From positions 1 to 59,118 of the forward strand of contig JAJFJS010000116.1 of the NCBI GenBank assembly GCA_021773815.1: 59,118 nucleotides of DNA, written 5' to 3'. The number at the start of each line of letters is the position of its first letter. Position 1 is the stretch's first letter. This DNA comes from Gammaproteobacteria bacterium (GTDB taxonomy: Bacteria; Pseudomonadota; Gammaproteobacteria; Steroidobacterales; GCA-2729495). Positions 35,287-46,131 of this stretch are shown piece after piece. The notes under the pieces are model-generated. The model worked only from the letters and a program-made list of their open reading frames with translations. It was not told where the DNA came from and did not search any database. The position numbers and the translations under genes were made by a program.

Positions 35287-36615
35287 TCATGCCGCTTCTT
35301 CACCATCCAGCTCCTCATCACCCCGGATTTTCTTTTCGCCAAAAACCTTCCTGGCAATCTCCGGCAGGTCGGCCATTAATTCTTCCTGGTTACCCGGCAA
35401 AATATCAGCAGGCATTCCACAGATCCCATGGCTGGCAAACCAACCAAATAAAGTGTCTGTCTCTTCGTCATTCAGAACTACCGGAATCGGCGGCAACCTC
35501 TTACTGCGCTTGTTGTACTGAGGGCTAAAGAAATTAAAAGCATGGGTCCAGTACTGATTGTAGAAGTCATTACCGTCTTTGCCATCAAGTGCCTGCGCTG
35601 AGGCTTCGGCTGCCTTATAACCACAACCAAAAGCTCCCTTGATGGCCGTCTCGGCATAGGCCAGGTTATCGCCGATACATATGACGTTACCGCGTGCGGC
35701 ATCCCTCACTGGCGGGCGCAGGTCCATGCTGCAGCCCTGCCGGTCGACAATCGTTGCACCCTCGAACAAATAACTGAACGCCGAGTTGGTCAGAAATTCC
35801 TGTAAAACTTGTGGCAGCCTGACGGGGCTCGCAACCGGAGCCGAACAGCTAATCTCCCAAAGGCCCGGCGGCCACGGGCCGATATTGAGATAACCCTTAT
35901 GCACTGACGGCTGGGTAAATCGTGCCCGACGCATCTCCCTGAACGGGAGTTCGCAACGATCGAGGATAAAGCTCATGAATCTAAGCTTGCCAGGGCCGTC
36001 TCCGCGCCCCTCGTTGAATCCCAACTGCTTTGCCAACGAAGAAAACGATCCGTCGGCGACAATCGCCCGCTTCGCCAACAGGGTTTCTTCACCCGCGCTC
36101 GTCTTTACCTTGAGGCGAACGCCATCTCCCGAATCTTCGATCTCCAGGCATTTCGTACCGGCCTGTATCTTACAGCCCGCTTCTTCGGCATCCCTGAGCA
36201 ACCCCTGAAGCATGATTTCCTTATCGACAACAAATCCATCGATGGTTCTATGCGTTGTTTGTCGATCGAACTGAGCACCACCCGGGGAGACCCAGGTTTC
36301 GTTAAAGCACGGATCCAGTTCACCGGCATAGGAGAAAGATGCATCCTCCGGAAATTCATGCAAGCGAACAATATGCTTCCCCGGCGCGCCGACCTCAATG
36401 GTGCATGTCGCACGATGGATATTCACATCAGTGATGGGCTTGTCAGATGAAAAAGCGCCGTCACCGAGTCGCAGCAGGCGACTGCAGAAACGCGTCACCT
36501 TACCGGCTTCCTTTAATTTCTCAATGATCAGAACATTCAGACCGTCGCGCGCAGCCTTGCGAGCGGCCATGCAGCCCCCGGGCCCGGCGCCGATGATGAT
36601 CAGGTCATATTTCAT
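35287..36615 (-). CDS. Geranylgeranyl-reductase-like FAD-dependent oxidoreductase
   Basis: 442 residues. N-terminal dinucleotide fold IIIGAGPGGCMAARKAARDG binds FAD; the second FAD motif is NVICIGDNLAYAETAIKGAFGCGYKAAE. This arrangement is typical of the geranylgeranyl reductase / FixC-like group that reduces isoprenoid double bonds or acts as an electron-transfer flavoprotein. The C-terminal 80 residues are acidic and have no recognised motif. Base composition is visibly more AT-rich than the surrounding chromosome, and the gene is bracketed by direct repeats B and C, suggesting acquisition by transfer. The substrate cannot be assigned. Confidence 0.78.
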   Translation of the reverse strand: MKYDLIIIGAGPGGCMAARKAARDGLNVLIIEKLKEAGKVTRFCSRLLRLGDGAFSSDKPITDVNIHRATCTIEVGAPGKHIVRLHEFPEDASFSYAGELDPCFNETWVSPGGAQFDRQTTHRTIDGFVVDKEIMLQGLLRDAEEAGCKIQAGTKCLEIEDSGDGVRLKVKTSAGEETLLAKRAIVADGSFSSLAKQLGFNEGRGDGPGKLRFMSFILDRCELPFREMRRARFTQPSVHKGYLNIGPWPPGLWEISCSAPVASPVRLPQVLQEFLTNSAFSYLFEGATIVDRQGCSMDLRPPVRDAARGNVICIGDNLAYAETAIKGAFGCGYKAAEASAQALDGKDGNDFYNQYWTHAFNFFSPQYNKRSKRLPPIPVVLNDEETDTLFGWFASHGICGMPADILPGNQEELMADLPEIARKVFGEKKIRGDEELDGEEAA

Positions 36616-36804
36616 GGTAGCCCGCCTCTTTTACTTGGCTGCAAAATTCTACTGTTGTAATGACATTATAACAACTTGGCCATCCAGCCAGCTGTAAGAC
36701 TGGCCAGCCATCAGACCTTAAACTGCCTGCCAAAATAGATTGGTCACGATTGACTCGCAAGATCTGCCGGATGATCGTCATTTCCGGCGCCTGGTATCTG
36801 CCGC

Positions 36805-36866
36805 ATCAGCGACTCGGCAAGTGTCGGCTGCGCGATAAAGGCAGCAATTGCACCGCGACTGGCCGG
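36805..36866. repeat. Direct repeat B, copy 2
   Basis: Second copy of repeat B (about 81% identical to 34966-35027). On the minus strand it encodes a short open stretch AFIAQPTLAESLMRQIPG that ends at a stop around 36,750, reminiscent of a truncated protein C-terminus. The 36,616-37,030 gap holds this repeat, repeat C copy 2, and no supported gene. Confidence 0.75.
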
Positions 36867-36955
36867 CTGCCTGGCCGGTACATTGTTGCGCCTGCATGAC
36901 AATCAGGAAGCGGCGATTCGGCTGATCGGCGAGGCCGTGGTACCCGCGCTGCGGT

Positions 36956-37019
36956 AGCGCCAGACGAAATGCGTTGCAGCGAACAACTTCAGAAACTTAA
37001 GAAACTGTACACCGGCACC
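36956..37019. repeat. Direct repeat C, copy 2
   Basis: Second copy of repeat C (95% identical to 35205-35268). It ends 12 bases from the stop codon of the intact acetoacetyl-CoA synthetase. On the minus strand its leading sequence GGTGCCGGTGT equals the outer part of the 8603-8693 inverted repeat. Confidence 0.9.
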
Positions 37020-37030
37020 ATTAAAGATCG

Positions 37031-38983
<1,953 letters not shown>

Positions 38984-39074
38984 GCCATCGCGTCCCGCAT
39001 TTGACGATGTGGTCGCCCGGAAGGGTTGCCGCGGTCAACATCGGCACTTCGTGTCGTGACGCCATCGCGTGCGC

Positions 39075-40127
39075 TCAGCCGCCGATGTAATACATCTCGA
39101 CCTTGTCACCGGTGCCGCCCTGTTCGGCGCGTATTTCGCTGTAGCGATCCTCACGCCCGCTCCAGACCGCCTTGATGATCTCTCGCAATGCTTCGTCATC
39201 GGAACCGCCCCGTAGCGGACCCTTCAGATCCGTGCCCGTCGCCGCAAACAGGCATGTGAACAGCCGGCCGTCCGACGACAGCCGAACGCGCGTGCACGAA
39301 CCGCAGAACGGCGCACTGACCGACGAGATAAACCCGACCTCGCCCTGTCCGTCGACAAACCGGTAACGACTCGCCACCTCGCCGTGATAGTTGCTCTCGA
39401 CCGGGACCATCGGCCAGCGCTCGCCGATGGTCTGCGCCAGTTCGGCGGACGCCACGGTATCGGATGCCTGCCAGTGATTGATCGTGCCGACATCCATGTA
39501 CTCAATGAACCGCACGATCACGCCGGAACCGCGGAAATGATCCACGAGTGCCGTGGCACAGCAGTCGTTCACGCCGCGCTTGATGACGGTATTGACCTTG
39601 ATCGGCATCAAGCCGGCCTGTATCGCCTCGGCGATACCATCGAGCACGCGATCCTTGTTGCCGCGCCCGCCGCTCATTTGCGCGAACACATCGTCGTCCA
39701 GTGAATCGAGACTAACCGTCACCCGGTTCAGCCCCGCGGCCCGCAGCGCGGCCGCATGCTGGCCGAGCAGAATACCGTTGGTCGTCAGCGCGATGTCATC
39801 CACACCTTCAATACGGCTCAGATCGCCGATCAGGTCCGTCAATCCGGGCCGCAGCAGGGGTTCGCCGCCGGTAATCCTGATCTTCGAGACACCGAGCCCG
39901 GCAAAAAGCCGCGCGACGCGCAGGATCTCATCGAAGGACAACCGTTCGGCGCTGTCGAGAAACTTGAAATGCTCGTGATACTTGTCCTCGGGCATGCAGT
40001 ACGGGCAACGGAAGTTGCACCGATCCATGACCGAGATCCGCAGGTCACGCAACGGCCGGGCACGGCGGTCTGGCAGCTCATGGCGCCGCGGAATCGAGGC
40101 CGACAGATGGTGGATTTTTTCCGGCAT
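39075..40127 (-). CDS. moaA: GTP 3',8-cyclase MoaA
   Basis: Radical-SAM enzyme catalysing the first step of molybdenum-cofactor synthesis. 350 residues: N-terminal cluster motif CNFRCPYC (CxxxCxxC) at about residue 38, RITGGEPLLRPGL, SLDSLDDDVFAQMSG, and the C-terminal cluster FCGSCTRVRLSSDGRLFTCLFA. The protein ends in the Gly-Gly pair essential for MoaA (MYYIGG). It is divergent from the quinone-oxidoreductase gene, with 182 bases between starts. I looked for a Moco riboswitch in this leader and saw no convincing fold. It is separated from moaC and mobA by about 35 kb. Confidence 0.95.
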   Translation of the reverse strand: MPEKIHHLSASIPRRHELPDRRARPLRDLRISVMDRCNFRCPYCMPEDKYHEHFKFLDSAERLSFDEILRVARLFAGLGVSKIRITGGEPLLRPGLTDLIGDLSRIEGVDDIALTTNGILLGQHAAALRAAGLNRVTVSLDSLDDDVFAQMSGGRGNKDRVLDGIAEAIQAGLMPIKVNTVIKRGVNDCCATALVDHFRGSGVIVRFIEYMDVGTINHWQASDTVASAELAQTIGERWPMVPVESNYHGEVASRYRFVDGQGEVGFISSVSAPFCGSCTRVRLSSDGRLFTCLFAATGTDLKGPLRGGSDDEALREIIKAVWSGREDRYSEIRAEQGGTGDKVEMYYIGG

Positions 40128-40309
40128 GGCTGGCCCTTGAAATCGTTAATGACCTTACCTTGCAACCTACCATACCGCCGGAGCGGCCGAATTGATATTT
40201 GCCCGCCGCGCGGCGCACAGGGCGGCCGGCCGTGCCTTGCCGCCCTGCGCTACCGGGACGTTTAATGCCGGTATACTTCCGCTCAACTTCAACCCCGGTA
40301 CGGACAGTA

Positions 40310-41326
40310 ATGGGCGCTCGGGACTTACCCGCACAGATGACAGCGATCGAGATCAGCGCGCCGGGCGGGCCCGACGTGCTGCACCCGGTCACCCGCCCGG
40401 TGCCGCAACCGGATACCGGCGAGGTGCTGATTCGGATCGCGGCCGCCGGCGTCAACCGCCCCGATTGCCTGCAACGCCGGGGCCTGTATCCGCCGCCCGA
40501 TGGCGCGTCGGACCTGCCGGGCCTGGAGGTTGCCGGAACCGTCGTGGCAATAGCCGACGACGTGACCTCCCTCTCGATCGGTGACCGGGTATGCGCCCTG
40601 CTGGCCGGCGGCGGCTATGCCGAATTTTGCACCGCGCCGGCGGTGCAGTGCCTGCCCGTCCCGGAAGGTCTCACGCTGACCCAGGCAGCCGCACTGCCCG
40701 AAACCTGCTTCACGGTCTGGACAAATGTTTTCGACCGCGGCCGGCTGACCAGCGGCGAGACGCTGCTGGTCCACGGCGGCGCCAGCGGCATCGGCACGAC
40801 GGCCATCCAGTTGGCGCGCGCCTTCGGCAGCCGTGTATTCGCGACAGTCGGCAGCGACGCGAAACGTGAGCTGTGCGAATCACTCGGCGCCGAGCGCGCG
40901 ATCAACTATCACGCCGAGCGTTTCATCGACGTCATCGGCGCTGCAGCGGGCGGCGTCGACGTCATTCTCGATATCGTCGGCGGCGCCTACCTCGACGACA
41001 ACACTCGGCTGCTGAACACCGGGGGACGACTCATCGTTATCGGCATACTCGGCGGCGCAAAGGCAGAGCTCAATCTCGGCCGTGTGCTGACCAAGCGTCT
41101 CGTCATCACCGGTTCGACGCTGCGCAACCGCAGCCCGGCATTTAAGGGCGAAATTGCGCGCAGCCTGCGCTCACAGGTCTGGCCGAAGATCGAGGCCGGC
41201 GCGATCGCTCCGGTGATTCATGCCACATTCCCGCTGACCGAGGCGGCCCGGGCACATGAAATACTCGAAGCCAACGCGGTGATGGGCAAGATCGTGCTGT
41301 GCAACGAGGAGTCCGGCGATCCATGA
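40310..41326 (+). CDS. NAD(P)H:quinone oxidoreductase, PIG3/zinc-less MDR family
   Basis: 338 residues of the quinone-oxidoreductase subgroup without zinc ligands. Features: AIEISAPGGPDVL near the start, VNRPDCLQRRGLYPPP, ALPETCFTVWTNVF, nucleotide-binding GGASGIGTTAIQLARAFG, DIVGGAYLDDN, and ITGSTLRNRSPAFKGEI. These are typical of the PIG3-like family, which reduces quinones with NADPH. Start 40310 is chosen because LPAQ before MTAIE resembles relatives; 40337 is the alternative. The stop overlaps the xdhC-like gene by four bases, so the two are coupled. Confidence 0.88.
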   Translation: MGARDLPAQMTAIEISAPGGPDVLHPVTRPVPQPDTGEVLIRIAAAGVNRPDCLQRRGLYPPPDGASDLPGLEVAGTVVAIADDVTSLSIGDRVCALLAGGGYAEFCTAPAVQCLPVPEGLTLTQAAALPETCFTVWTNVFDRGRLTSGETLLVHGGASGIGTTAIQLARAFGSRVFATVGSDAKRELCESLGAERAINYHAERFIDVIGAAAGGVDVILDIVGGAYLDDNTRLLNTGGRLIVIGILGGAKAELNLGRVLTKRLVITGSTLRNRSPAFKGEIARSLRSQVWPKIEAGAIAPVIHATFPLTEAARAHEILEANAVMGKIVLCNEESGDP

Positions 41327-42393
41327 GCACCCGACACATCATCGACAGCTTCAACGCCTGGCGAGAGACTGAAACACAACTCGTGCTGGCGACGGTGATC
41401 GCGACCGAAGGTTCGACCTACAGCAAGGCCGGGCACCGGATCCTCATCGCGCCAAGCGGCGACTACCAGGGCCTGGTCAGCGGCGGTTGTCTCGAGGGCG
41501 ATCTCGCCGCCCATGCGCACACGGTATTCGTCACCGGGGATGCCCGCACCATTACCTACGACATGCGCGAAGACGACAATAACGTCTGGGGCATGGGCGT
41601 CGGCTGCGATGGCCTGATACGGATCCTGCTGCAACGGCTCGATGCCGGGACGGATTTCGAACCGTTCCGCACGATCGCCGAACGACAGTTGGCACCGTCA
41701 GGCGCGAGTCTCTGCGTTACGGTCGTGGAGAGCGAAGACCGGGATTTGCCGACGGGCGCGACCTGGATCGACTGGGGTGACGGCAGCCTGGCGTGGCGCA
41801 TGCCCGACGATCGGCAATCGGCGATCCGCAACCAGAGCGGCACCCTGCATACCGGCGCGCAACCGAAATTGCTGCGCCAGCCGTCGCGCGGCGGCGCCTT
41901 CACGGCGCTGCATGCGCCGATCGTACCGGTACCCCGGCTGCTGATTCTCGGCGCCGGCCCCGATGCGGCGCCATTGTTTACGATGGCTGATCAGATCGGC
42001 TGGCTGACGACGGTCGTCGATCACCGCCAGGCCCGCATCGACGATCCGGCTTTTGCGACCGCCGAGCAGCGCCGTTGCATCGCGCTCGATCACTTTCCGG
42101 GCGCGGTCGTCCTCGATCAATATGCCGCGGCGATCGTCATGAGTCACAACCTCGAAGCAGACGGTCAGTATTTATCACACCTGACGGCCGCCAACGGCAT
42201 CGGCTATATTGGTCTGCTCGGACCGGTCGCACGACGCGACCGGCTGGTCCGACAGGCAGGCATAGACGACCCGAATTTCCTGGCGCGTCTGCACGGTCCC
42301 GCCGGCTTGCCGATCGGATCGGATTCACCGGAAACCATCGCGCTGTCGATCCTGGCCGAGATCCACCAGTCGCGCGGTCGGATCCCGGAGTGA
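41323..42393 (+). CDS. XdhC/CoxI-family molybdenum-cofactor chaperone
   Basis: 356 residues. An N-terminal XdhC_CoxI domain (LVLATVIATEGSTYSKAGHRILI, GLVSGGCLEGDLA) and a C-terminal Rossmann-like XdhC domain (LLILGAGPDAAPLF, AAIVMSHNLEADGQYL, IGYIGLLGP). Such proteins bind Moco and insert its sulfurated form into xanthine-dehydrogenase-family enzymes. None of those enzymes is encoded in this window. The ATG at 41323 lies inside the preceding stop (ATGA). moeA follows after 151 bases. A specialised client enzyme is inferred, possibly elsewhere in the genome. Confidence 0.9.
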   Translation: MSTRHIIDSFNAWRETETQLVLATVIATEGSTYSKAGHRILIAPSGDYQGLVSGGCLEGDLAAHAHTVFVTGDARTITYDMREDDNNVWGMGVGCDGLIRILLQRLDAGTDFEPFRTIAERQLAPSGASLCVTVVESEDRDLPTGATWIDWGDGSLAWRMPDDRQSAIRNQSGTLHTGAQPKLLRQPSRGGAFTALHAPIVPVPRLLILGAGPDAAPLFTMADQIGWLTTVVDHRQARIDDPAFATAEQRRCIALDHFPGAVVLDQYAAAIVMSHNLEADGQYLSHLTAANGIGYIGLLGPVARRDRLVRQAGIDDPNFLARLHGPAGLPIGSDSPETIALSILAEIHQSRGRIPE

Positions 42394-42544
42394 GAACCGG
42401 AATCGGCGCGGCGATTCGGCGCGCTGGTTCAGCGGGCCGCGATCCGGCCCGACCGACTGCGCATGGGAGCGCTACATTGATTACGACCTGCAGATTTAAG
42501 CGGACACTCAACGTCACCGATCACCGGGCACGCGGTGCGCTGCG

Positions 42545-43768
42545 ATGACGAACCCGACCCATCATTTCCGCATCGATGTCGACGAGGCCGTCCGGCTGAT
42601 TGCCGAAAACATGCCGGCCTACGCAACCGAGGCAGTGCCACTGGAACGGGCGCGCGGAGCGATCCTTCGCGGGCCCGTCGTCGCGGAACGCGATCAGCCG
42701 CCATTCGATCGCGTGACGATGGACGGCATCGCAATTCGCGCGGCCGCGCTGACCGCCGGCCGGCGGTCGTTCCGTGTCGGCGGCATACAGGGCGCCGGCG
42801 AGGCAGCGATACCACTCGGCACCGAGGACGTCTGCGTCGAGATCATGACGGGCGCGATACTGCCCGAAGATGCAGACACCATCGTGCCGGTCGAGCGCAT
42901 CGAGCACGACGGCGATCACGTCACGCTAGAGCCGGGTTATGAACCGACGCCCGGCCAGTTTATCCATCGGCGCGGTACCGACCTGGCGGCCGGCCAGCCG
43001 CTGTTCGACGTCGGCACCGTGATCGGCGCACCCGAGATGGCCGCGCTCACGATTGCCGGATCGCCGACGGTAACGGTGGCCCGCTGGCCAAAGATATCTG
43101 TCATCTCCACCGGCGATGAACTCGTCGACGTCGGCACGCCCGTCGAACTGTTTCAGATCCGTTCTTCCAACGATCGCGCAATCATGGCGTCGCTGGAAAA
43201 CCGGGGCTGTACGACGGCCACGCGCGCCTGGCTACCCGATGATCCGGACGCGCTGCGCAAGGCCATCCGCGAGATGCATGACCGCGACGATATGCTCGTG
43301 CTCAGCGGCGGCGTGTCGATGGGCAAGTACGACTATGTGCCGCAGATCATGGAGGAACTCGGCGTGCGCCTCGTCTTCCACAAGATCCTGCAGAAACCCG
43401 GGTTGCCGATGTGGTTCGGTGTCAGCGCACAGCAAAAACCGGTTTTCGCCTTGCCGGGTAATCCGGTCTCGAGCCTCGTGTGCCTCGTGCGTTATGTCGT
43501 CCCGGCGATTCGCACGGCGCTCGGCGCCGCAACGCAGGAACCACATCCCGTGCGGCTGGCCGAAGCGGTCCGATTCGAACCAAACCTGGCCTGCTTCATG
43601 CCGGTGCGACTCGCGGCCGACGCGGCAGGCGACCTGCGGGCCTGGCCCAAGGCGACGAATACGTCCGGGGATTTCGTCGGTCTGGCCGGTACCGACGGTT
43701 TCGTCGAACTCCCCCGCGGGCGGGATCTCTTCGCGGCGGGCGAAGCGGTACAATTCTTTCGGTGGTAA
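42545..43768 (+). CDS. moeA: Molybdopterin molybdotransferase MoeA
   Basis: Inserts molybdate into adenylylated molybdopterin. 407 residues, the standard length. Motifs: RVTMDGIAIRAAAL at about 57, MTGAILPEDADTIVPVE, the MoCF_biosynth core ISVISTGDELVDVGTPVELFQIRSSN and LVLSGGVSMGKYDYVPQIMEELG, PVFALPGNPVSSLVCL. The C-terminal domain is complete. It follows the xdhC-like gene in the same orientation; the small CBS protein starts 54 bases later. Position fits a Moco-maturation unit with moaB. Confidence 0.94.
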   Translation: MTNPTHHFRIDVDEAVRLIAENMPAYATEAVPLERARGAILRGPVVAERDQPPFDRVTMDGIAIRAAALTAGRRSFRVGGIQGAGEAAIPLGTEDVCVEIMTGAILPEDADTIVPVERIEHDGDHVTLEPGYEPTPGQFIHRRGTDLAAGQPLFDVGTVIGAPEMAALTIAGSPTVTVARWPKISVISTGDELVDVGTPVELFQIRSSNDRAIMASLENRGCTTATRAWLPDDPDALRKAIREMHDRDDMLVLSGGVSMGKYDYVPQIMEELGVRLVFHKILQKPGLPMWFGVSAQQKPVFALPGNPVSSLVCLVRYVVPAIRTALGAATQEPHPVRLAEAVRFEPNLACFMPVRLAADAAGDLRAWPKATNTSGDFVGLAGTDGFVELPRGRDLFAAGEAVQFFRW

Positions 43769-43822
43769 CCTGAACCGAGGCGATCGTCGCCGCATGAACA
43801 ACCCGGGCACCCGCGCACTAGC

Positions 43823-44245
43823 ATGAAGAAAATTCCGTCGATCAAGACCCTGATGACACCGTTCCCGCATTCGGTCGAACCGGATGCGGATGTGAAGACG
43901 GCGCTCGACATCATGACCGACCACGGCATCCATCACCTGCCGGTCACCGAGGGCGACGAACTGGCCGGCAGCGTATCGAGCCGCGACATTCGCGTCAGTA
44001 TCGAACGCAACGACGGCACCGACCTGAAGGTCCGCGACGTCATGTCGCGGGATGTCTATACCGTGGACCTGTCCGAACGCGTCGACAGCGTGCTGCACCG
44101 GATGGCCGAACATCATCTCGGCTCCGTTATCGTGACTCGCAAGGGCCGGCTGGCCGGCATATTCACTTATGTCGATGCCTGCGCGGCCTTTGCCGATTTC
44201 CTGCGCGAGCAGGTCCGGCGGTCCGGCGGCGACACGGCCGCCTGA
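43823..44245 (+). CDS. CBS-domain protein
   Basis: 140 residues composed of two CBS motifs: IKTLMTPFPHSVEPDADVKT...ITDHGIHHLPV in the first and VRDVMSRDVYTVDLSERVDS...RKGRLAGIFTYVDAC in the second. Stand-alone CBS pairs bind adenosine nucleotides and act as regulatory modules. It lies between moeA and moaB in the same orientation, 54 and 66 bases away, but a link to molybdenum metabolism is not established. No other domain is present. Confidence 0.88.
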   Translation: MKKIPSIKTLMTPFPHSVEPDADVKTALDIMTDHGIHHLPVTEGDELAGSVSSRDIRVSIERNDGTDLKVRDVMSRDVYTVDLSERVDSVLHRMAEHHLGSVIVTRKGRLAGIFTYVDACAAFADFLREQVRRSGGDTAA

Positions 44246-44311
44246 CGACGACGGCATCGACGCATGATCAATCCAACGATTTACTGTAACCACTGAGAGA
44301 CTGGCAACGCC

Positions 44312-44845
44312 GTGGCCCACAACAACAATACCGACAGGCAATTCATCCCGCTGAATATCGCGGTGCTGACCGTGTCCGACAGCCGCACCGAAGAAACGGA
44401 CAAGTCCGGCGCATTGCTCGTCGAACGCCTCGAGTCGGCCGGCCACCACCAGGCCGACAAGCGCATCGAACCCGACGACAAGTTTCGCATTCGCGCAACG
44501 GTATCGGCCTGGATTGCCGATCCGGCCGTCGAGGTCATCATCACAACCGGCGGCACCGGCGTCACGGGCCGCGACGGTACGCCCGAAGCAATTCTGCCGC
44601 TGCTCGAGAAGGTCATCGACGGATTCGGCGAGATGTTCCGTGCACTGTCATATGAAGATATCGGCGGATCAACGATGCAGTCGCGCGCGCTGTGCGGCGT
44701 CGCGAACGGCACCTATGTGTTCTGCCTGCCCGGCTCGACGGGCGCCTGCCGTGACGGCTGGGACAAGCTGATCGGCGCGCAACTCGACTACCGGACGAGG
44801 CCGTGCAACTTCGCCGAGATGTTGCCGCGCCTGATGGAGACCTGA
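44312..44845 (+). CDS. moaB: Molybdopterin adenylyltransferase-type protein MoaB
   Basis: 177 residues of the MoaB/MogA group. Motifs: NIAVLTVSDSRTEETDKSG at the N-terminus, ITTGGTGVTGRDGTPEA in the middle, the molybdopterin-binding SYEDIGGSTMQSRALCG and FCLPGSTGACRDGWD. The start codon is GTG at 44312. It provides the adenylylation step before MoeA acts, although in organisms with MogA the role of MoaB is less clear; no mogA is visible here. The stop is two bases before the glyoxalase II start, so the genes are tightly coupled. Confidence 0.92.
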   Translation: MAHNNNTDRQFIPLNIAVLTVSDSRTEETDKSGALLVERLESAGHHQADKRIEPDDKFRIRATVSAWIADPAVEVIITTGGTGVTGRDGTPEAILPLLEKVIDGFGEMFRALSYEDIGGSTMQSRALCGVANGTYVFCLPGSTGACRDGWDKLIGAQLDYRTRPCNFAEMLPRLMET

Positions 44846-44847
44846 CC

Positions 44848-45633
44848 ATGACCGATTCGCCCCGTCGCCCCCTGCAGGTGCACATGTTTTCCGCGCTGGC
44901 GGACAACTACTGCTACCTGGTTCGTGATCCGGATTCGGGACGGACGGCCGTCATCGATACGCCGGAAATCGCGCCGATCGAGGCAGCGCTGGCCGAAACC
45001 GGCTGGTCGCTCGACTACATCCTCAATACGCACCATCATGCCGATCACGCCGGCGGCAACCTCGCGCTGAAAGAAAAGACCGGGTGCACGATCGTCGGGC
45101 CGAAAGCCGATGCCGCACGGATTCCGGGCATCGACATTGCGCTGGGCGACGGCGAGACATTCGATCTCGGCAGCAGGACGGCAACGATCTTCGACACACC
45201 GGGCCATACGAGCGGCCATATCGTCTACTACTTCGCCGCGGACGGCGTCGCCTTCACCGGCGATACGCTGTTCTCGCTGGGCTGCGGCCGATTGTTCGAG
45301 GGCTCGCCGGAACAGATGTGGGCTTCGCTGCAGAAACTGCTGGCCTGGCCCGACGAGACGCTTGTCTATTGCGCGCACGAATACACACAGGCCAACGCCG
45401 CGTTTGCGCTGACGGTCGAGCCGGACAATGCACAGCTGGTCGAACGCGCCGCGCAGATCGACGAACTGCGCAGCCGGAATGCACCGACGATTCCGTCAAC
45501 CATCGGCCTCGAACGCGCGACCAACCCGTTCCTGCGCCCGACGAGTCCCGCCCTGCAGGCAACGCTCGGCATGACCGGCGCCCCGCCGGCCGACGTCTTT
45601 GCCGAGACGCGCCGGCGCAAGGATCATTTCTGA
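44848..45633 (+). CDS. gloB: Hydroxyacylglutathione hydrolase (glyoxalase II)
   Basis: 261 residues. Metallo-beta-lactamase fold with the binuclear metal motif THHHADHAGG at about residue 55, further ligands in TPGHTSGHI and FTGDTLFSLGCGR, and the glyoxalase-II C-terminal substrate-binding domain (YCAHEYTQANAAFAL, RATNPFLRPTSP). Hydrolyses S-lactoylglutathione in methylglyoxal detoxification. Start 44848 with GGAG eight bases upstream is preferred over an open upstream frame. The last stop codon is shared with the next small gene. Confidence 0.93.
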   Translation: MTDSPRRPLQVHMFSALADNYCYLVRDPDSGRTAVIDTPEIAPIEAALAETGWSLDYILNTHHHADHAGGNLALKEKTGCTIVGPKADAARIPGIDIALGDGETFDLGSRTATIFDTPGHTSGHIVYYFAADGVAFTGDTLFSLGCGRLFEGSPEQMWASLQKLLAWPDETLVYCAHEYTQANAAFALTVEPDNAQLVERAAQIDELRSRNAPTIPSTIGLERATNPFLRPTSPALQATLGMTGAPPADVFAETRRRKDHF

Positions 45634-45827
45634 CGGCACTGACCGACGAGACCGACGTCGTCTGCCCGAACTGCGGGGAGACGGTGACGCTCGTTGTCGA
45701 CCTGTCGGTGCCGGAACAGGATTACATCGAGGACTGCTTCGTCTGCTGCCGCCCGATGCGCATCCGCTACCGCGCCGAGAACGGCGAGCTTTGCCACGTC
45801 GACATCAGGACGACCGACGACGGCTGA
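45630..45827 (+). CDS. Small CPxCG-motif cysteine-rich protein
   Basis: 65 residues with the four-cysteine arrangement CPNCG ... DCFVCC at the two ends of a beta-rich core, as in the uncharacterised CPXCG family whose members are about 65 residues. No ATG, GTG or TTG is available in the right place. A CTG at 45630 overlaps the gloB stop (CTGA) and has AAGGA six bases ahead, so a non-standard CTG start coupled to gloB is the best reading. The role is unknown; zinc binding is likely. Neighbouring genes give no clear functional cue. Confidence 0.75.
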   Translation: MTALTDETDVVCPNCGETVTLVVDLSVPEQDYIEDCFVCCRPMRIRYRAENGELCHVDIRTTDDG

Positions 45828-45913
45828 CCCGGCCGCTGCGCGCTGGTCCGACACTGCAGCGACATCGGGGGGCGAATCACGACCTGGCCCCGATCCAACG
45901 CCACCGCCGGCAA

Positions 45914-45986
45914 CCTGGGGTCAGACCCCAGGCCCGACAATCTATTGAAAGAGGTGGTATTTGCAGCCTGGGGTCTGACCCCCTGC
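45914..45986. repeat. Pair of inverted REP-like palindromes
   Basis: 45914-45932 is a perfect palindrome, CCTGGGGTC-A-GACCCCAGG, and 45970-45982 is GGGGTC-T-GACCCC, the same element in reverse orientation. Such paired palindromes (BIME/REP-type) are known from genomes with RAYT transposases; none is visible here. They lie in the 45,828-46,131 gap between the CPxCG gene and the LuxR-type regulator, which contains nothing else I can support. Confidence 0.8.
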
Positions 45987-46131
45987 TTTTCCAAAGCTTT
46001 TTAAATGCTTACGGAGCCAGGCCGGGGTGGCCCGCGCGAAATGCCATGGGACAGACACTGAGACAATCGGGCGGTCTTGCGGATCCGGCGCCCTGACTGA
46101 TGGTCATGCGGCCCGACAAGGCACAGCAGGC

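Noticed and set aside
40128-40309. Molybdenum-cofactor riboswitch in the moaA leader
   Set aside because: The leader lacks a recognisable conserved fold; nothing convincing was found.
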